From contig NZ_CP077426.1 of NCBI RefSeq assembly GCF_019048845.1, positions 1,845,501-1,909,500 on the forward strand: a stretch of DNA of 64,000 bases. Direction: 5' to 3'. A model generated the notes under the pieces. That model saw nothing but the letters and a program-made list of their open reading frames with translations, had not been told where the DNA came from and did no database searches. This DNA comes from Vibrio mimicus. Lineage in GTDB: Bacteria > Pseudomonadota > Gammaproteobacteria > Enterobacterales > Vibrionaceae. Each line of letters opens with the position of its first letter. The first letter of the stretch is position 1. A program made the position numbers and the translations under genes. Shown piece after piece: positions 20,364 through 38,383 of this stretch.

Positions 20364-21077
20364 ATGAAAAGAGTGTTTGCATTAGGTATTGGACTTGCCC
20401 TAAGTGGCTGTGTGACCGTAACAGAGACGTCAGAAGTCGCAGCACAAAGTGACCCTACTGAGATGGCTGAGGCTCGCATCGCTCTCGGTCTTGGCTATTT
20501 GGCTAATGGCAGTATGATCAAAGCCCGCGAAAACCTGGAAAAAGCGCTGCAACATGCACCGGATTACTATCGCTCGCAACTCTCTATGGCTCACTATTTT
20601 GAAGCAGTCGGTGAAAATGATTCAGCTCGAAAAATGTATCGTTCAGCATTAAATCAAAACCCCAAAAACGGCAACGTACTGAATAACTTTGGCACCTTTT
20701 TATGTAAACAGGGAGAATACGACACGGCCGATGAATACTTTCGCCGTGCGGTTGAGCAACCCTATTACTACTTGATTTCAGCGAGTTATGAAAACGCTGG
20801 ATTGTGTGCGCTGAAAGCGGGTAAAAATGACAACGCACGTGAATATTTCAAGCGTGCGGTGGATCATGATCCCACTCGGCTGCTGTCCATTTTACAACTC
20901 ACCAAAATGGAGATTGATGCGGGAGATTACACTCAAGCACGACTGCGTTTAATGAATCTAAACCAGCGCTACGGCTACCAAAAGGCATCACTCAAACTAT
21001 TGATAGATCTTGAAAAGCGCGCAGGAAACCCCGCTTTGGAGCAAAAATATCAAGCGTTACTTGCAACACTTTCATAA
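20364..21077 (+). CDS. TPR lipoprotein, type IV pilus stability protein PilW/PilF-like
   Basis: Probable outer-membrane lipoprotein: signal peptide with lipobox LSGC (Cys at ~16). About five tetratricopeptide repeats follow (~32-235; ALGLGYLANGSMIKARENLE and RALNQNPKNGNVLNNFGTFL-like units). Family members assist assembly of the type IV pilus secretin. The 237-aa length is normal. No pilus genes adjoin it. ATG at 20364 follows a GGAGG ribosome site. Confidence 0.82.
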   Translation: MKRVFALGIGLALSGCVTVTETSEVAAQSDPTEMAEARIALGLGYLANGSMIKARENLEKALQHAPDYYRSQLSMAHYFEAVGENDSARKMYRSALNQNPKNGNVLNNFGTFLCKQGEYDTADEYFRRAVEQPYYYLISASYENAGLCALKAGKNDNAREYFKRAVDHDPTRLLSILQLTKMEIDAGDYTQARLRLMNLNQRYGYQKASLKLLIDLEKRAGNPALEQKYQALLATLS

Positions 21078-21080
21078 CAC

Positions 21081-21305
21081 TTATTTGATATTGGTCGGGC
21101 GGCCACTCCCTTTGCGATCTCGATAGTGAATACGGCGCAAACGGCGAACCTTTTTGGCGCGCTGAATTTTTTGGTATTCGCGGTAAATAACCCGAATAAA
21201 GAAACCAAGCCCAATCAACAGCAAAAGCGTAAAAATACTCATAAAAGGAACGCATAACCAGTGCGGTTGACAGGGGGCATAGAGTGGAACGTCTTCAATT
21301 CTCAT
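21081..21305 (-). CDS. Small single-pass membrane protein, unknown function (74 aa)
   Basis: One membrane segment (~22-42) followed by a strongly basic cytoplasmic tail rich in Arg and Lys (RAKKVRRLRRIHYRDRK). The start codon is preceded by a perfect AAGGAGG, which makes it a convincing gene. I do not recognise a family. It converges with the pilW-like gene (3-base gap). Confidence 0.7.
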   Translation of the reverse strand: MRIEDVPLYAPCQPHWLCVPFMSIFTLLLLIGLGFFIRVIYREYQKIQRAKKVRRLRRIHYRDRKGSGRPTNIK

Positions 21306-21377
21306 CTTGCCCTCCTTTCGTTGAGTCTTAGATCACATGGGCTTCTTGTTTAAATCTAGTGCCTAAATAAAAGATTA

Positions 21378-22463
21378 TCACTTTGTCTGCCACCACAGCT
21401 TGCGCTGCTCTGCATTTTGAAAACTCCAAGCAATAAAGCGACTTATCTTCTGCCCTTGTGCCATCTCTACTACATGTATCGACTGAGCGCCCAATTTTTC
21501 CAGTTGTTTCTTCATGCCGCGTACATTGTCACCCTTAGAAATCAAAGAACTAAACCAAAGCACTTGTTCGGCAAACTGCTGGCTTTCTACCGCCATTTTA
21601 CCAATGAAAGCCGCTTCTCCTCCTGGGCACCATAACTCAGCTTTCTGACCACCAAAATTTAGCCTTGGGTGGCTTGAGGTTGGCGTTGCTAAGCGGCCTT
21701 TCTTGCGTTGATTTGCCTGTAAGTTGGTCAACTTACGCTGGGTTCCTTGCTGAGCGTCCGCTAAGGATGCATGAAAAGGCGGGTTGCAAGTCGTCAGCGT
21801 ATAACGCTCTCCCGCTCCAATAATGCCTTGAAAGATATGCTGGCTATTATTTTGCAGGCGGCATTCGATATGGCCTTGCAGCTTAGAGTTGCTTTGAACA
21901 ATCAAACTCGCTTGTTGAATTGAGACAGAATCGACATCACTGCCAACCCATGACCAGCCATATTCCGTTACACCGACAATCGGATAGATACAATTTGCGC
22001 CCACCCCAATATCCAGCGCTGTAACTTGCGAAGGGTTTAATTTTGGATTGTCCTTAAGCAGCAGATCGGCCACGCGATGAATGTAATCCGCACGACCCGG
22101 AATGGGCGGGCATAAAAAGCCCTCTGGAATATCCCAATAGGTGACACCGTAATGCAGAGCCAAAAGCGCTTTATTGAGTAACTTGACCGCGATCGGATCG
22201 GAAAAATTAATCGTCCATTGCCCTTTAGGATTTTTCATAACATGGGATTGCAACTCTGGCACGACCTTAATCAGTGCCGGAAAATCATACTGCCCGCGAT
22301 GACGATTGCGTGGATGTAACCCAGATTTAACGGCAGCGACTTCCTCACCTTGTACTTTGTGGGTTGGCGGCTGCTTATTTTGCTGCTTTTTCACAACTGG
22401 CTTATTGGCTTTCGGTTTTCGATTTGTTTTTTGCCCATGTTTTGACTTAAGTGGAGTGTTCAT
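21378..22463 (-). CDS. rlmF: 23S rRNA (adenine-1618-N6)-methyltransferase
   Basis: Methylates A1618 of 23S rRNA using S-adenosylmethionine. A basic, low-complexity N-terminus (~1-45) precedes the Rossmann methyltransferase fold with [16 protein letters not shown] and the catalytic NPPFH motif diagnostic of N6-adenine methylases. Length (361 aa) is close to E. coli RlmF with a longer basic tail. Its ATG overlaps the stop codon of the upstream metallopeptidase gene by four bases. Confidence 0.93.
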   Translation of the reverse strand: MNTPLKSKHGQKTNRKPKANKPVVKKQQNKQPPTHKVQGEEVAAVKSGLHPRNRHRGQYDFPALIKVVPELQSHVMKNPKGQWTINFSDPIAVKLLNKALLALHYGVTYWDIPEGFLCPPIPGRADYIHRVADLLLKDNPKLNPSQVTALDIGVGANCIYPIVGVTEYGWSWVGSDVDSVSIQQASLIVQSNSKLQGHIECRLQNNSQHIFQGIIGAGERYTLTTCNPPFHASLADAQQGTQRKLTNLQANQRKKGRLATPTSSHPRLNFGGQKAELWCPGGEAAFIGKMAVESQQFAEQVLWFSSLISKGDNVRGMKKQLEKLGAQSIHVVEMAQGQKISRFIAWSFQNAEQRKLWWQTK

Positions 22464-22972
22464 GCTTTGCCTGCCTTAAGCTCTAGCACCATCATGTATA
22501 GCCGTGCGTCCAACTCGAGCTGGTGATAATTCGGTTCCATATGGCAACAGAGCTGATAAAACGCTTTGTTGTGTTCTTTCTCTTTTAAATGCGCCAGTTC
22601 ATGCACTACCAACATGCGCAGTAGCGGTTCAGGTGCTTGTTTAAACACATTGGCAATACGGATTTCATTTTTTGCTTTCAGTTTATTGCCATGCACCCGA
22701 GAAACGTAGCTGTGTAACCCCAGCGCATTATTAATGAGATGAATTTTTCCGTCATACACCACTTTACTGAGCGGAGCCGTTTTCTTCATATACTGGTTTT
22801 TTAAAGCCATGGTGAAGTCAAACAGCGCTTTTTCACTCTGGATATCGTGCCGCTCAGGATAACGCTGCTCAAACCAAGGTATCAGCTTGTCGTTTGCGAT
22901 CAGTTGAGCAACTTGTTCAACAATGTGTTGGGGATATCCCTGAATGTACTTCAGTGCAGGGTGCATACTCAT
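22460..22972 (-). CDS. YgjP-like M48-type zinc metallopeptidase domain protein
   Basis: A 170-residue cytoplasmic protein with the zinc site [11 protein letters not shown] (HExxH plus a third His), typical of the YgjP/DUF45 family; the cellular role is not well defined. It is translationally coupled to rlmF (ATGA overlap), an arrangement that suggests shared expression, not necessarily shared function. Confidence 0.82.
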   Translation of the reverse strand: MSMHPALKYIQGYPQHIVEQVAQLIANDKLIPWFEQRYPERHDIQSEKALFDFTMALKNQYMKKTAPLSKVVYDGKIHLINNALGLHSYVSRVHGNKLKAKNEIRIANVFKQAPEPLLRMLVVHELAHLKEKEHNKAFYQLCCHMEPNYHQLELDARLYMMVLELKAGKA

Positions 22973-23139
22973 TTCGCGTGCTCAGTTCGGGTTACAAAAA
23001 AGGTCGGCAAGTTTACTCAATTTCCACTTAAGAATCACCTACACCAATAAGCATGATCGCTTCAAGTAGGAAGAGGATATTTGCATCTCAAGCCAACACT
23101 CGATACACTTTGCGCCCTTTTGATACATGAGAGACTCCA

Positions 23140-23391
23140 ATGAAACGCGTGGTTTTGTACATAAAAGATAAATGCCCACACTGCAAAGACGCCCAACGTT
23201 ATCTGGACTCAAAAGGCATTAAGTACCGTTTATGCAATGCGAAAATGGAACGCGGCCGCAAAGAGCTTGATGCTCTCGGCGCTCGCAGTGTACCAGTACT
23301 AAAAATTGGTGATCGTTTGATGATCGGCTGGAACCACACCAATTTTGAACGTATCTACAGCAGTAAAGATGAATGCTCTTCTTGGCGCTAA
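23140..23391 (+). CDS. Glutaredoxin-family thiol protein
   Basis: An 83-residue single thioredoxin-fold domain with a CPHC redox motif near the N-terminus (DKCPHCKDAQ) and the cis-proline segment SVPVLKIGD. Probably reduces disulfides or mixed disulfides in the cytosol. The motif differs from the classic CPYC. Its stop codon overlaps the end of the convergent LysR gene by 4 bases. Confidence 0.85.
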   Translation: MKRVVLYIKDKCPHCKDAQRYLDSKGIKYRLCNAKMERGRKELDALGARSVPVLKIGDRLMIGWNHTNFERIYSSKDECSSWR

Positions 23392-24257
23392 ACGTACTTT
23401 TTCACAAACTCGATGAAAGTACGATCGGCATTGGAAAGATAACCTTCTTTACGCCAAGCCAATGCAAGATCAAGCCACACCGGCGGTTCAAACGGAATCG
23501 CCTTCACTTCCGGTTCATTGCTGGTCACCAACTCCAACAGCGCGGTAATCGCATATTCATGTTTCACTATGCTTAAAATCATAGGTAACAAATTGGTTTC
23601 AAAAGAAAAATCTGCCGTAAATTTATGTTCTCGGCACACTTTATCGATAAAATCTCGGTGAAAATAGCCGGGTTTAAACATGACCAGTTCATGCTCAAAA
23701 AACTCGGCAAAAGTAAGATGACGACGTTCAGCTAGTTCATGATTTTTGCCAACCACAGCAACCATTTGCGAAGAGAGCAACGGATCTGCTGCCAAATCGT
23801 CCGGCAGATCGTGATTCAAAATCACCCCAATATCCAACTCGCCTGAGAGCAGCATTTTGCGGATCGATTGAGTACCCGCTTCAATCACCGTCATTTTCAG
23901 ATTAGGAAAGTGGCTTTTAAACGCCATAATGATTTGCGGGAAAAAGTAAGAGCCCATCATGCTTGGCGCGCCAAGGCGTACCTCGCCTTTCACAACACCT
24001 TTGAGCTCATCAACCGCCAATTGGGCATCATTGACTTGTTGCAAAATGCGCTTGGCATGTTCAAGCAACACTTCACCTTCATGGGTCAGCGCAACTTTTC
24101 TTTCATATCTTTTAAACAGAGTAACACCGAGCTGCTGCTCAAATTTCTTAATCGAAATACTCAGTGCAGGCTGCGCAATATGCAGTTGCTGCGCGGCTAA
24201 GGTAAAACTTTCCCATTCTGCTACGGTCACAAAGTGACGCAGTTGTCGAACCTCCAT
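23388..24257 (-). CDS. LysR-family transcriptional regulator
   Basis: N-terminal winged helix-turn-helix (EVRQLRHFVTVAEWESFTLA..., residues 1-60) and a C-terminal effector domain (~90-285). The ATG at 24257 follows an AGGA site and begins at the conserved family start. It is transcribed divergently from an MFS transporter gene across about 105 bases, the usual layout for a LysR regulator and its target. Effector unknown. Confidence 0.88.
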   Translation of the reverse strand: MEVRQLRHFVTVAEWESFTLAAQQLHIAQPALSISIKKFEQQLGVTLFKRYERKVALTHEGEVLLEHAKRILQQVNDAQLAVDELKGVVKGEVRLGAPSMMGSYFFPQIIMAFKSHFPNLKMTVIEAGTQSIRKMLLSGELDIGVILNHDLPDDLAADPLLSSQMVAVVGKNHELAERRHLTFAEFFEHELVMFKPGYFHRDFIDKVCREHKFTADFSFETNLLPMILSIVKHEYAITALLELVTSNEPEVKAIPFEPPVWLDLALAWRKEGYLSNADRTFIEFVKKYV

Positions 24258-24362
24258 CATATATCCTGTATATCGCAACCATATTTTTAATATATTTCAT
24301 TAATCGAGATGCCACTGCTATCGTGATCACATCACCGCCTTTTTGCATCTTGGATCCGCTGT

Positions 24363-25580
24363 ATGATTGAACTGCATTCTCCCCAATATTTAAAAGTGAC
24401 CTTTGCCCTCGCCTTCGGCTCATTTTTAGTTTTCTGCAATCTTTATCTTTTCCAACCTATGCTGCCTTATTTGGCGAATCACTTTTCGGTTTCGGAAACC
24501 CAAATTAACTGGTTGTTTGCAGCTTCCACCTTAGCCTTATCACTTTGTCTCGTGCCTTGGGCGGTCACTTCAGAAGCCGTTGGGCGACGCTTAGTGATGC
24601 TGACCGGCTTATTTGCTATGCCTGTGATTGGCTTAGCCATGCTTTATGCTGAGCAATTTTGGTTTTTGGTACTCACCCGAGCTTTAATGGGCATAGCTTT
24701 AGCGGCTTTTGCTTCGGTTGCAGTGGCGTACATGGTGGAAGAGCTTTCTCCGCAAGCGTTTGGTAAGGCGATTGGTGGCTATATCGCGGCAAACTCATTG
24801 GGCGGTATTACCGGCCGCATTGCTGGAGGGTTACTCACCGATGCCCTTGGTTGGCAACATGCGGTCGTCGCGATGGCCATTTTTACTCTGCTCGGCGCAC
24901 TTTTGGTCGCGTATTTACTGCCCGTTCAACAGCATTTCAAACCGCAGCGTGGGCTGTTTTTCCATCACAATCGTGCGTTGGTCAAACATCTGCAAAACCG
25001 CACACTCTGGCTAGCTATGTTGATTGGCGGTGTTAACTTCGCACTGTTTGTTAACCTCTATTCCGTCATGGGATTTCGTTTAGTCGCCGAACCCTACTCA
25101 CTACCCATTGGTATTGCTTCACTGATTTTCGTCTGTTATTTGGCTGGAACGCTGAGCTCAAAGCTCACCGCCAACTGGAACCGGCGTTTCTCGGCGATTC
25201 CCGGCATGATGCTTGGCGCACTCATCAGTATGGCAGGCATGTTGATTGCGTTGATTGAAGCGATACCCGCCATGCTGGTCGGCTTGATTTTGATTAGCTT
25301 CGGCGCCTTTTTCACCCATACTTTGGCTTACGCTTGGGTCAGTCAAAAAGCCACACAAGCCAAAGCTACCGCGACCGCACTTTACTTGGTTCACTATTAT
25401 ATTGGCGGTAGTTTAGGCGGTTTTTACCTGCTGTACTGTTGGCAACACGGTGGTTGGGAAATGGTCACACTCGGCGGGTTGGGGCTTTACTTCATCTTGT
25501 TTATCCTTGGTTGGCGCTTAAGCCGACAAAATAAACAAACGCCACAGGGCAGTCAGGCTTTGGCCAGCCCTTCGGCCTAA
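24363..25580 (+). CDS. MFS transporter (YnfM-like, 12 TM)
   Basis: Major facilitator permease, 405 aa, about 12 membrane segments, with the conserved loop-2 region PWAVTSEAVGRRLVM. Resembles the YnfM/arabinose-efflux-type subgroup. Probably regulated by the divergent LysR gene. Substrate unknown. Confidence 0.85.
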   Translation: MIELHSPQYLKVTFALAFGSFLVFCNLYLFQPMLPYLANHFSVSETQINWLFAASTLALSLCLVPWAVTSEAVGRRLVMLTGLFAMPVIGLAMLYAEQFWFLVLTRALMGIALAAFASVAVAYMVEELSPQAFGKAIGGYIAANSLGGITGRIAGGLLTDALGWQHAVVAMAIFTLLGALLVAYLLPVQQHFKPQRGLFFHHNRALVKHLQNRTLWLAMLIGGVNFALFVNLYSVMGFRLVAEPYSLPIGIASLIFVCYLAGTLSSKLTANWNRRFSAIPGMMLGALISMAGMLIALIEAIPAMLVGLILISFGAFFTHTLAYAWVSQKATQAKATATALYLVHYYIGGSLGGFYLLYCWQHGGWEMVTLGGLGLYFILFILGWRLSRQNKQTPQGSQALASPSA

Positions 25581-25636
25581 GTTGTGCTATGCTCAGCGCC
25601 AAATGATAAATGTAAAACGAAGAATCTGAGCTCAAC

Positions 25637-26185
25637 ATGTCAACGGAAACCATTATTCAAGAAGTCGATCACTGGCTTAATCAGGTCGTGATCGGCTTAA
25701 ACTTATGCCCATTTGCCGCAAAACCACAGCGTAATCAGCAAATTAAAATCTATGTCAGTGAAGCCAGTGATGAAGAAGCACTGCTGCAAGATATTTACGA
25801 TCAGTTGCTTGAACTTGATACGAAAGAGCCGCAAGAGCTTGAAACCACTCTCGTTGTTGTCCCAAACCTGCTGCACGATTTTGTTGATTACAATTTTTAC
25901 ATCGACTGGGTGGAAGCGTTAATTCGCCAGCAAGACTGGGAAGGTGTGTTTCAAGTCGCGACGTTCCATCCTGATTACTGCTTTGCAGGCACAGATCCAG
26001 AGGATGATGAGAACCTCACCAACCGCTCACCCTACCCGATCTTTCACCTGATTCGCGAAGAGAGCATGGAAAAAGTGCTGAAACACTACCCAAATCCAGA
26101 AGCCATCCCTGAGACCAATATCGCAAGAGTCAGCAGCCTTTCTGCACAAGAAAGAAGACAGCTTTTCCCTTATCTGTTTCGCTAA
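25637..26185 (+). CDS. DUF1415 family protein
   Basis: A 182-residue cytoplasmic protein with the family features VIGLNLCPFAAKP near the N-terminus and VATFHPDYCFAG and RSPYPIFHLIREES in the middle. The conserved Cys and His residues hint at a metal or redox site, but no function is established. Separate from the upstream MFS gene by 56 bases; terminators follow. Confidence 0.85.
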   Translation: MSTETIIQEVDHWLNQVVIGLNLCPFAAKPQRNQQIKIYVSEASDEEALLQDIYDQLLELDTKEPQELETTLVVVPNLLHDFVDYNFYIDWVEALIRQQDWEGVFQVATFHPDYCFAGTDPEDDENLTNRSPYPIFHLIREESMEKVLKHYPNPEAIPETNIARVSSLSAQERRQLFPYLFR

Positions 26186-26220
26186 ACACATCAGCATATT
26201 GATGGCTAATCGTGCCAACT

Positions 26221-26283
26221 AATACGAAGCAGACTTCGTATTCTACAGAGACAAAAATCCCGCCAGTCGGCGGGATTTTTCTT
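26221..26283. terminator. Two hairpins between convergent genes
   Basis: A perfect 9-bp hairpin (AATACGAAG with CTTCGTATT, 26221-26242) is followed by a 12-bp hairpin with flanking A and T runs (26253-26280). The second can terminate both the DUF1415 gene and the convergent adhesin gene. Confidence 0.8.
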
Positions 26284-26294
26284 AGAGGCAAGTG

Positions 26295-33817
<7,523 letters not shown>

Positions 33818-35131
33818 TTGAAAGGATTACCATTAAAAGCGATTGCACTGGCTATCGCATTGAGCAATCCGGTTTCTGCACAGACGTTGGAACAAGCGGT
33901 TTCCATCACCTTGGCATCCAACCCGGAATTAAAAAGTGCTTTTAATCAATTTAAAAGTCGTGAGTATGATGCAGAGGCGTCATCTGGTGCTTATTTGCCG
34001 AAGATTGACCTAGATGCGGGTATTGGCTACGAAGGAATCAATCCAGCTGAAGCCAGTGGCAATAGAAGTACTGATTTGACGCGTAAAGATGCAACTTTAA
34101 CGCTCACCCAATTAATTTGGGATGGCTCCGCAACATTAAATGATATGGATAGAACTGCTGCTGAGGCTGAAGGGGATCGATATCAATTATTAGCAGATGC
34201 ATCCAATATGGCTTTAGAAGTAACCAAGATTTATCTTGATGCAACTAAAGCTTATGAAATTCTTACTTTGTCAGAAAATAATTTAGCCATTCACAAGGCT
34301 ATTTATCGAGATATCAAAAAACGAGCAGATTCTGGAATTGGTTCAACTGCGGATGTTACTCAAGTTGAAGCTCGTTTAGCAAAAGCACATGGTAATTTAC
34401 TGGCGGCCCAGAACAATCTTTTCGATGTTCACACCCAATTTCGTCGTCTCGTTGGCCAAGAGCCTCTAGGTTTGGAATTCCCTCGAGCTGATGAATACGC
34501 TCTACCACCGACATTAGATAAAGCATTAGCGATGGCACATGATACTCACCCTGTTATCAAAGTTGCCCAAGCTGATGTCGATGCCGCTCGCTTCCAATAC
34601 AAGCAATCGAAGGCTCCCAATTACCCGACTCTTTCTTTTGAAGCCGCACAAAGTTGGCGCAATGATGCAGGGGGGATTGAAGGGAGTAGTGATGAACAGA
34701 CCGCGATGCTTAGACTGCGTTATAACCTTTACAATGGTGGTAGTGATAGCGATCGTACCGAAAGTGCGGCTTACCAGCTGAATCGATCTAAAGATTTACG
34801 AGAGAAAACATTCAGAACTGTAGAAGAAGGCTTGCGCTTGTCATGGAGTGCATTGGATCTCACCTTGCAACAAAAAGAGTTCTTAGCAGACCATGTTGAC
34901 TCGGCATCAAAAACAGTGGTTGCATACCGTAAACAGTATCAAATTGGCCAACGCACCTTGCTTGATCTCCTCAACACAGAGAATGAACTGTTCGAAGCAC
35001 GTAAAGATTATTTGGATTCCAAATACTCTGAGCAATATGCAAAATATCGAGTAATGAATGCATCGGGCAACTTATTAGATGCATTACGAGTCGACATTCC
35101 TCAGGAATGGACAGTGAAGGTGGAGTACTAA
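33818..35131 (+). CDS. TolC-family outer-membrane protein for type I secretion (LapE-like)
   Basis: Outer-membrane channel, likely for the adjacent adhesin. Signal peptide (residues 1-~22, ending VSAQ) and two efflux-protein repeats with the family features LEQAVSITLASNPELKSA near the start and QIGQRTLLDLLNTENELFEA near the end. I chose the TTG at 33818 because it follows a GGAG site at the right distance and opens directly into the signal peptide; the in-frame TTG at 33788 lacks one. Followed two bases later by the OmpA-like gene. Confidence 0.85.
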   Translation: MKGLPLKAIALAIALSNPVSAQTLEQAVSITLASNPELKSAFNQFKSREYDAEASSGAYLPKIDLDAGIGYEGINPAEASGNRSTDLTRKDATLTLTQLIWDGSATLNDMDRTAAEAEGDRYQLLADASNMALEVTKIYLDATKAYEILTLSENNLAIHKAIYRDIKKRADSGIGSTADVTQVEARLAKAHGNLLAAQNNLFDVHTQFRRLVGQEPLGLEFPRADEYALPPTLDKALAMAHDTHPVIKVAQADVDAARFQYKQSKAPNYPTLSFEAAQSWRNDAGGIEGSSDEQTAMLRLRYNLYNGGSDSDRTESAAYQLNRSKDLREKTFRTVEEGLRLSWSALDLTLQQKEFLADHVDSASKTVVAYRKQYQIGQRTLLDLLNTENELFEARKDYLDSKYSEQYAKYRVMNASGNLLDALRVDIPQEWTVKVEY

Positions 35132-35132
35132 T

Positions 35133-35771
35133 ATGTCAATAAAACCCTGGGCTCTGCCACTTTTTGTCTGCTCGGTGACAACCTCTGCGTTGGCGCAACA
35201 AAATGATTATGCTAATTATGAGGGAGATGAATATGATTATCGCGCAACCCCATTAGCAAACCAGATTGCAGATCTGCAAGATGATGATAATGACGGTGTG
35301 ATTAATGCTCGCGATCTCTGTCCAGACACTCCTCGAGGATCTGAAATTGACAATGATGGCTGTGGCACATTTGTTAAGTCATCACAAATGCAACAGTTGC
35401 ATATTCTGTTTGCCAATGATTCCAGCGCGATTGAACCAGCATTTTTGACTCAGATTCGTCAAATGGCTGAGTTTTTGAAAACTTATCCTTCAACATCGAT
35501 TGAACTACAAGGTTACGCGAGCAAAGTCGGAGGTGCAGAACATAATCTTGCACTTTCTAAGCAGCGTTCAGAAGCGGTTCGCGAGCAATTACTGCGCTAC
35601 GGTATAACGCCGAATCGCGTCAACATTGTGGGATATGGTGATAGTGTTTTGGAAGCAGATGGTACCGATGATGTGAGTCACGCTCGTAACCGCCGCGTTA
35701 CGGCAACCGTTGTTGGATATAAAGGTGAAGTTGTCAAAGAGTGGACAATTTTTACGACGCTTCCGATGTAG
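35133..35771 (+). CDS. OmpA-family protein with calcium-binding TSP3 motif
   Basis: Signal peptide (1-~22, ending ALAQ), an acidic region with a thrombospondin-type-3 calcium motif (DDDNDGVINARDLCPDTPRG), then an OmpA peptidoglycan-binding domain (~85-200; IELQGYASKVGG, ALSKQRSEAVREQLL, NRRVTATV). At 212 aa it has no beta-barrel, so it is probably periplasmic or outer-membrane associated and anchors the secretion/adhesin machinery to peptidoglycan. Operon with the TolC-like gene. Confidence 0.85.
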   Translation: MSIKPWALPLFVCSVTTSALAQQNDYANYEGDEYDYRATPLANQIADLQDDDNDGVINARDLCPDTPRGSEIDNDGCGTFVKSSQMQQLHILFANDSSAIEPAFLTQIRQMAEFLKTYPSTSIELQGYASKVGGAEHNLALSKQRSEAVREQLLRYGITPNRVNIVGYGDSVLEADGTDDVSHARNRRVTATVVGYKGEVVKEWTIFTTLPM

Positions 35772-35787
35772 TTGCTGATATTGAGAT

Positions 35788-35817
35788 AAAAAAGCCGTGA
35801 TTTTTCACGGCTTTTTT
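35788..35817. terminator. Bidirectional terminator
   Basis: A stem of about 13 bp (AAAAAGCCGTGA with TCACGGCTTTTT, loop TTTT) lies between the convergent OmpA-like gene and nspC and can serve both. Confidence 0.9.
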
Positions 35818-35863
35818 ATTAGTAAGAAACGGTATTAATTGACCTCCTACCCTATCCAGGATT

Positions 35864-37036
<1,173 letters not shown>

Positions 37037-37123
37037 TCAGTAGCAAAAATGGAAAAACAGCCATAACCGTTATGGCTATAGCTGTTTAGGATTAATCACG
37101 GAGGTTTACACACTCTGCGTGCA

Positions 37124-38370
37124 TTATTTCACGATTTGAATATCCGGCAGCCCCGGCTCAAGCTCCATCACATCCCAGTTAAGGCCAATCGATGGCATCG
37201 TTTCTAGGAATGGATCAGGATTAAGCTGTTCCATATTAAACACCCCCGCTTCAGCCCACTCACCACGGAAGAACTGCAGCGCTGCCGTAATTGCTGGCAC
37301 GCCGGTGGTATATAAGCAATCGCTTGATGCTCCACATCGTGGTAAGCCACTTCATGGTCGGCATGATTGTAGATAAATACGCTACGCGCTTGACCATCTT
37401 TCTTACCTTGCACCCAAGTACCAATACAAGTGAGCCCTTTGTAACCCGGTGCTAACGAGGTTGGATCAGGAAGCATCGCTTTCAGCACTTGCAGTGGTTT
37501 AACGACCGTACCATCATGCAAAGTCAGTGGTTCTGGATTTAATAAACCGATATCACGCATCACATTGAAATAATTCAGGTAGCGATCACCAAAGCCCATC
37601 CAGAATTCAATACGCTTAGCAGGAATAAACTCTTTCAGTGAACGCAGCTCATCGTGCGACATGGAGTAAACTTTGAATTTCCCACATTTAGGAAAATCAA
37701 ATTCCAGCATACGAGTATGGCAAGGTACGCGCTTCCACTCACCTTCATCCCAGTAGATGGAGTCACCCTGAATTTCCAACAAGTTGGTTTCAGGATCAAA
37801 GTTGGTCGCGAATTTCTTGCCATGATCACCGGCATTAATGTCCAACACATCAATCGTGTCGATTTCATCGAACAAATATTTCGCAACGTAAGCAGCAAAT
37901 ACGCTGACAACACCCGGATCAAAACCCGCGCTTAAAATCGCAGTGATTCCTGCTTGCTTGAATTTGTCACGAAACGCCCATTGTGCGTCGTACGCTTCAG
38001 GAACTTGCTGGCCTTGAGAACATAAGTCGACCGAAACGGAAGTATCCAAATAGGATACTTTCGCCTGGTAACACGCTTCCATAATGGATACGTTAACCCA
38101 AGGTGGTCCAGCATTGATGACCAAATCTGGCTTTACTTCATTAATCAGTTTCACCAATGATTCAGTATCATCCGCGTTAACCTGACGCGCTTCTAGTTTC
38201 TTGGAAGAATCTTTAAGGTTGTTTTTACCTTTGATCGACTCAATGATTTTTTCGCATTTCGCAATCGAGCGAGATGCAATAGTAATATCACCCAGCACGT
38301 CGTTGTTTTGTGCAGCTTTGTGTGCCACAACCCAACCTACGCCGCCTGCACCAATCTGTAGAATAGACAT
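37124..38370 (-). pseudogene. Carboxynorspermidine synthase (dehydrogenase), frameshifted near the 3' end
   Basis: Would condense aspartate semialdehyde with diaminopropane and reduce the product with NADPH. N-terminal Rossmann motif (GAGGVGWVVAHKAA) and the saccharopine-dehydrogenase-like body are intact. On the minus strand the codons for AY should read GCTTATACCACC but read GCTTATATACCACC: an extra TA in a TATATA run at 37309-37314. The current frame ends early at 37204 after ~23 alien residues. Removing two bases lets the other frame continue (TTGVPAITAALQFF...) to TAA at 37124, and 1247 minus 2 bases equals exactly 414 codons plus stop, the length I know for this enzyme. Truncation, slippage site or sequencing error. 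Confidence 0.9.
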
Positions 38371-38383
38371 AGTTCCCTTACCT

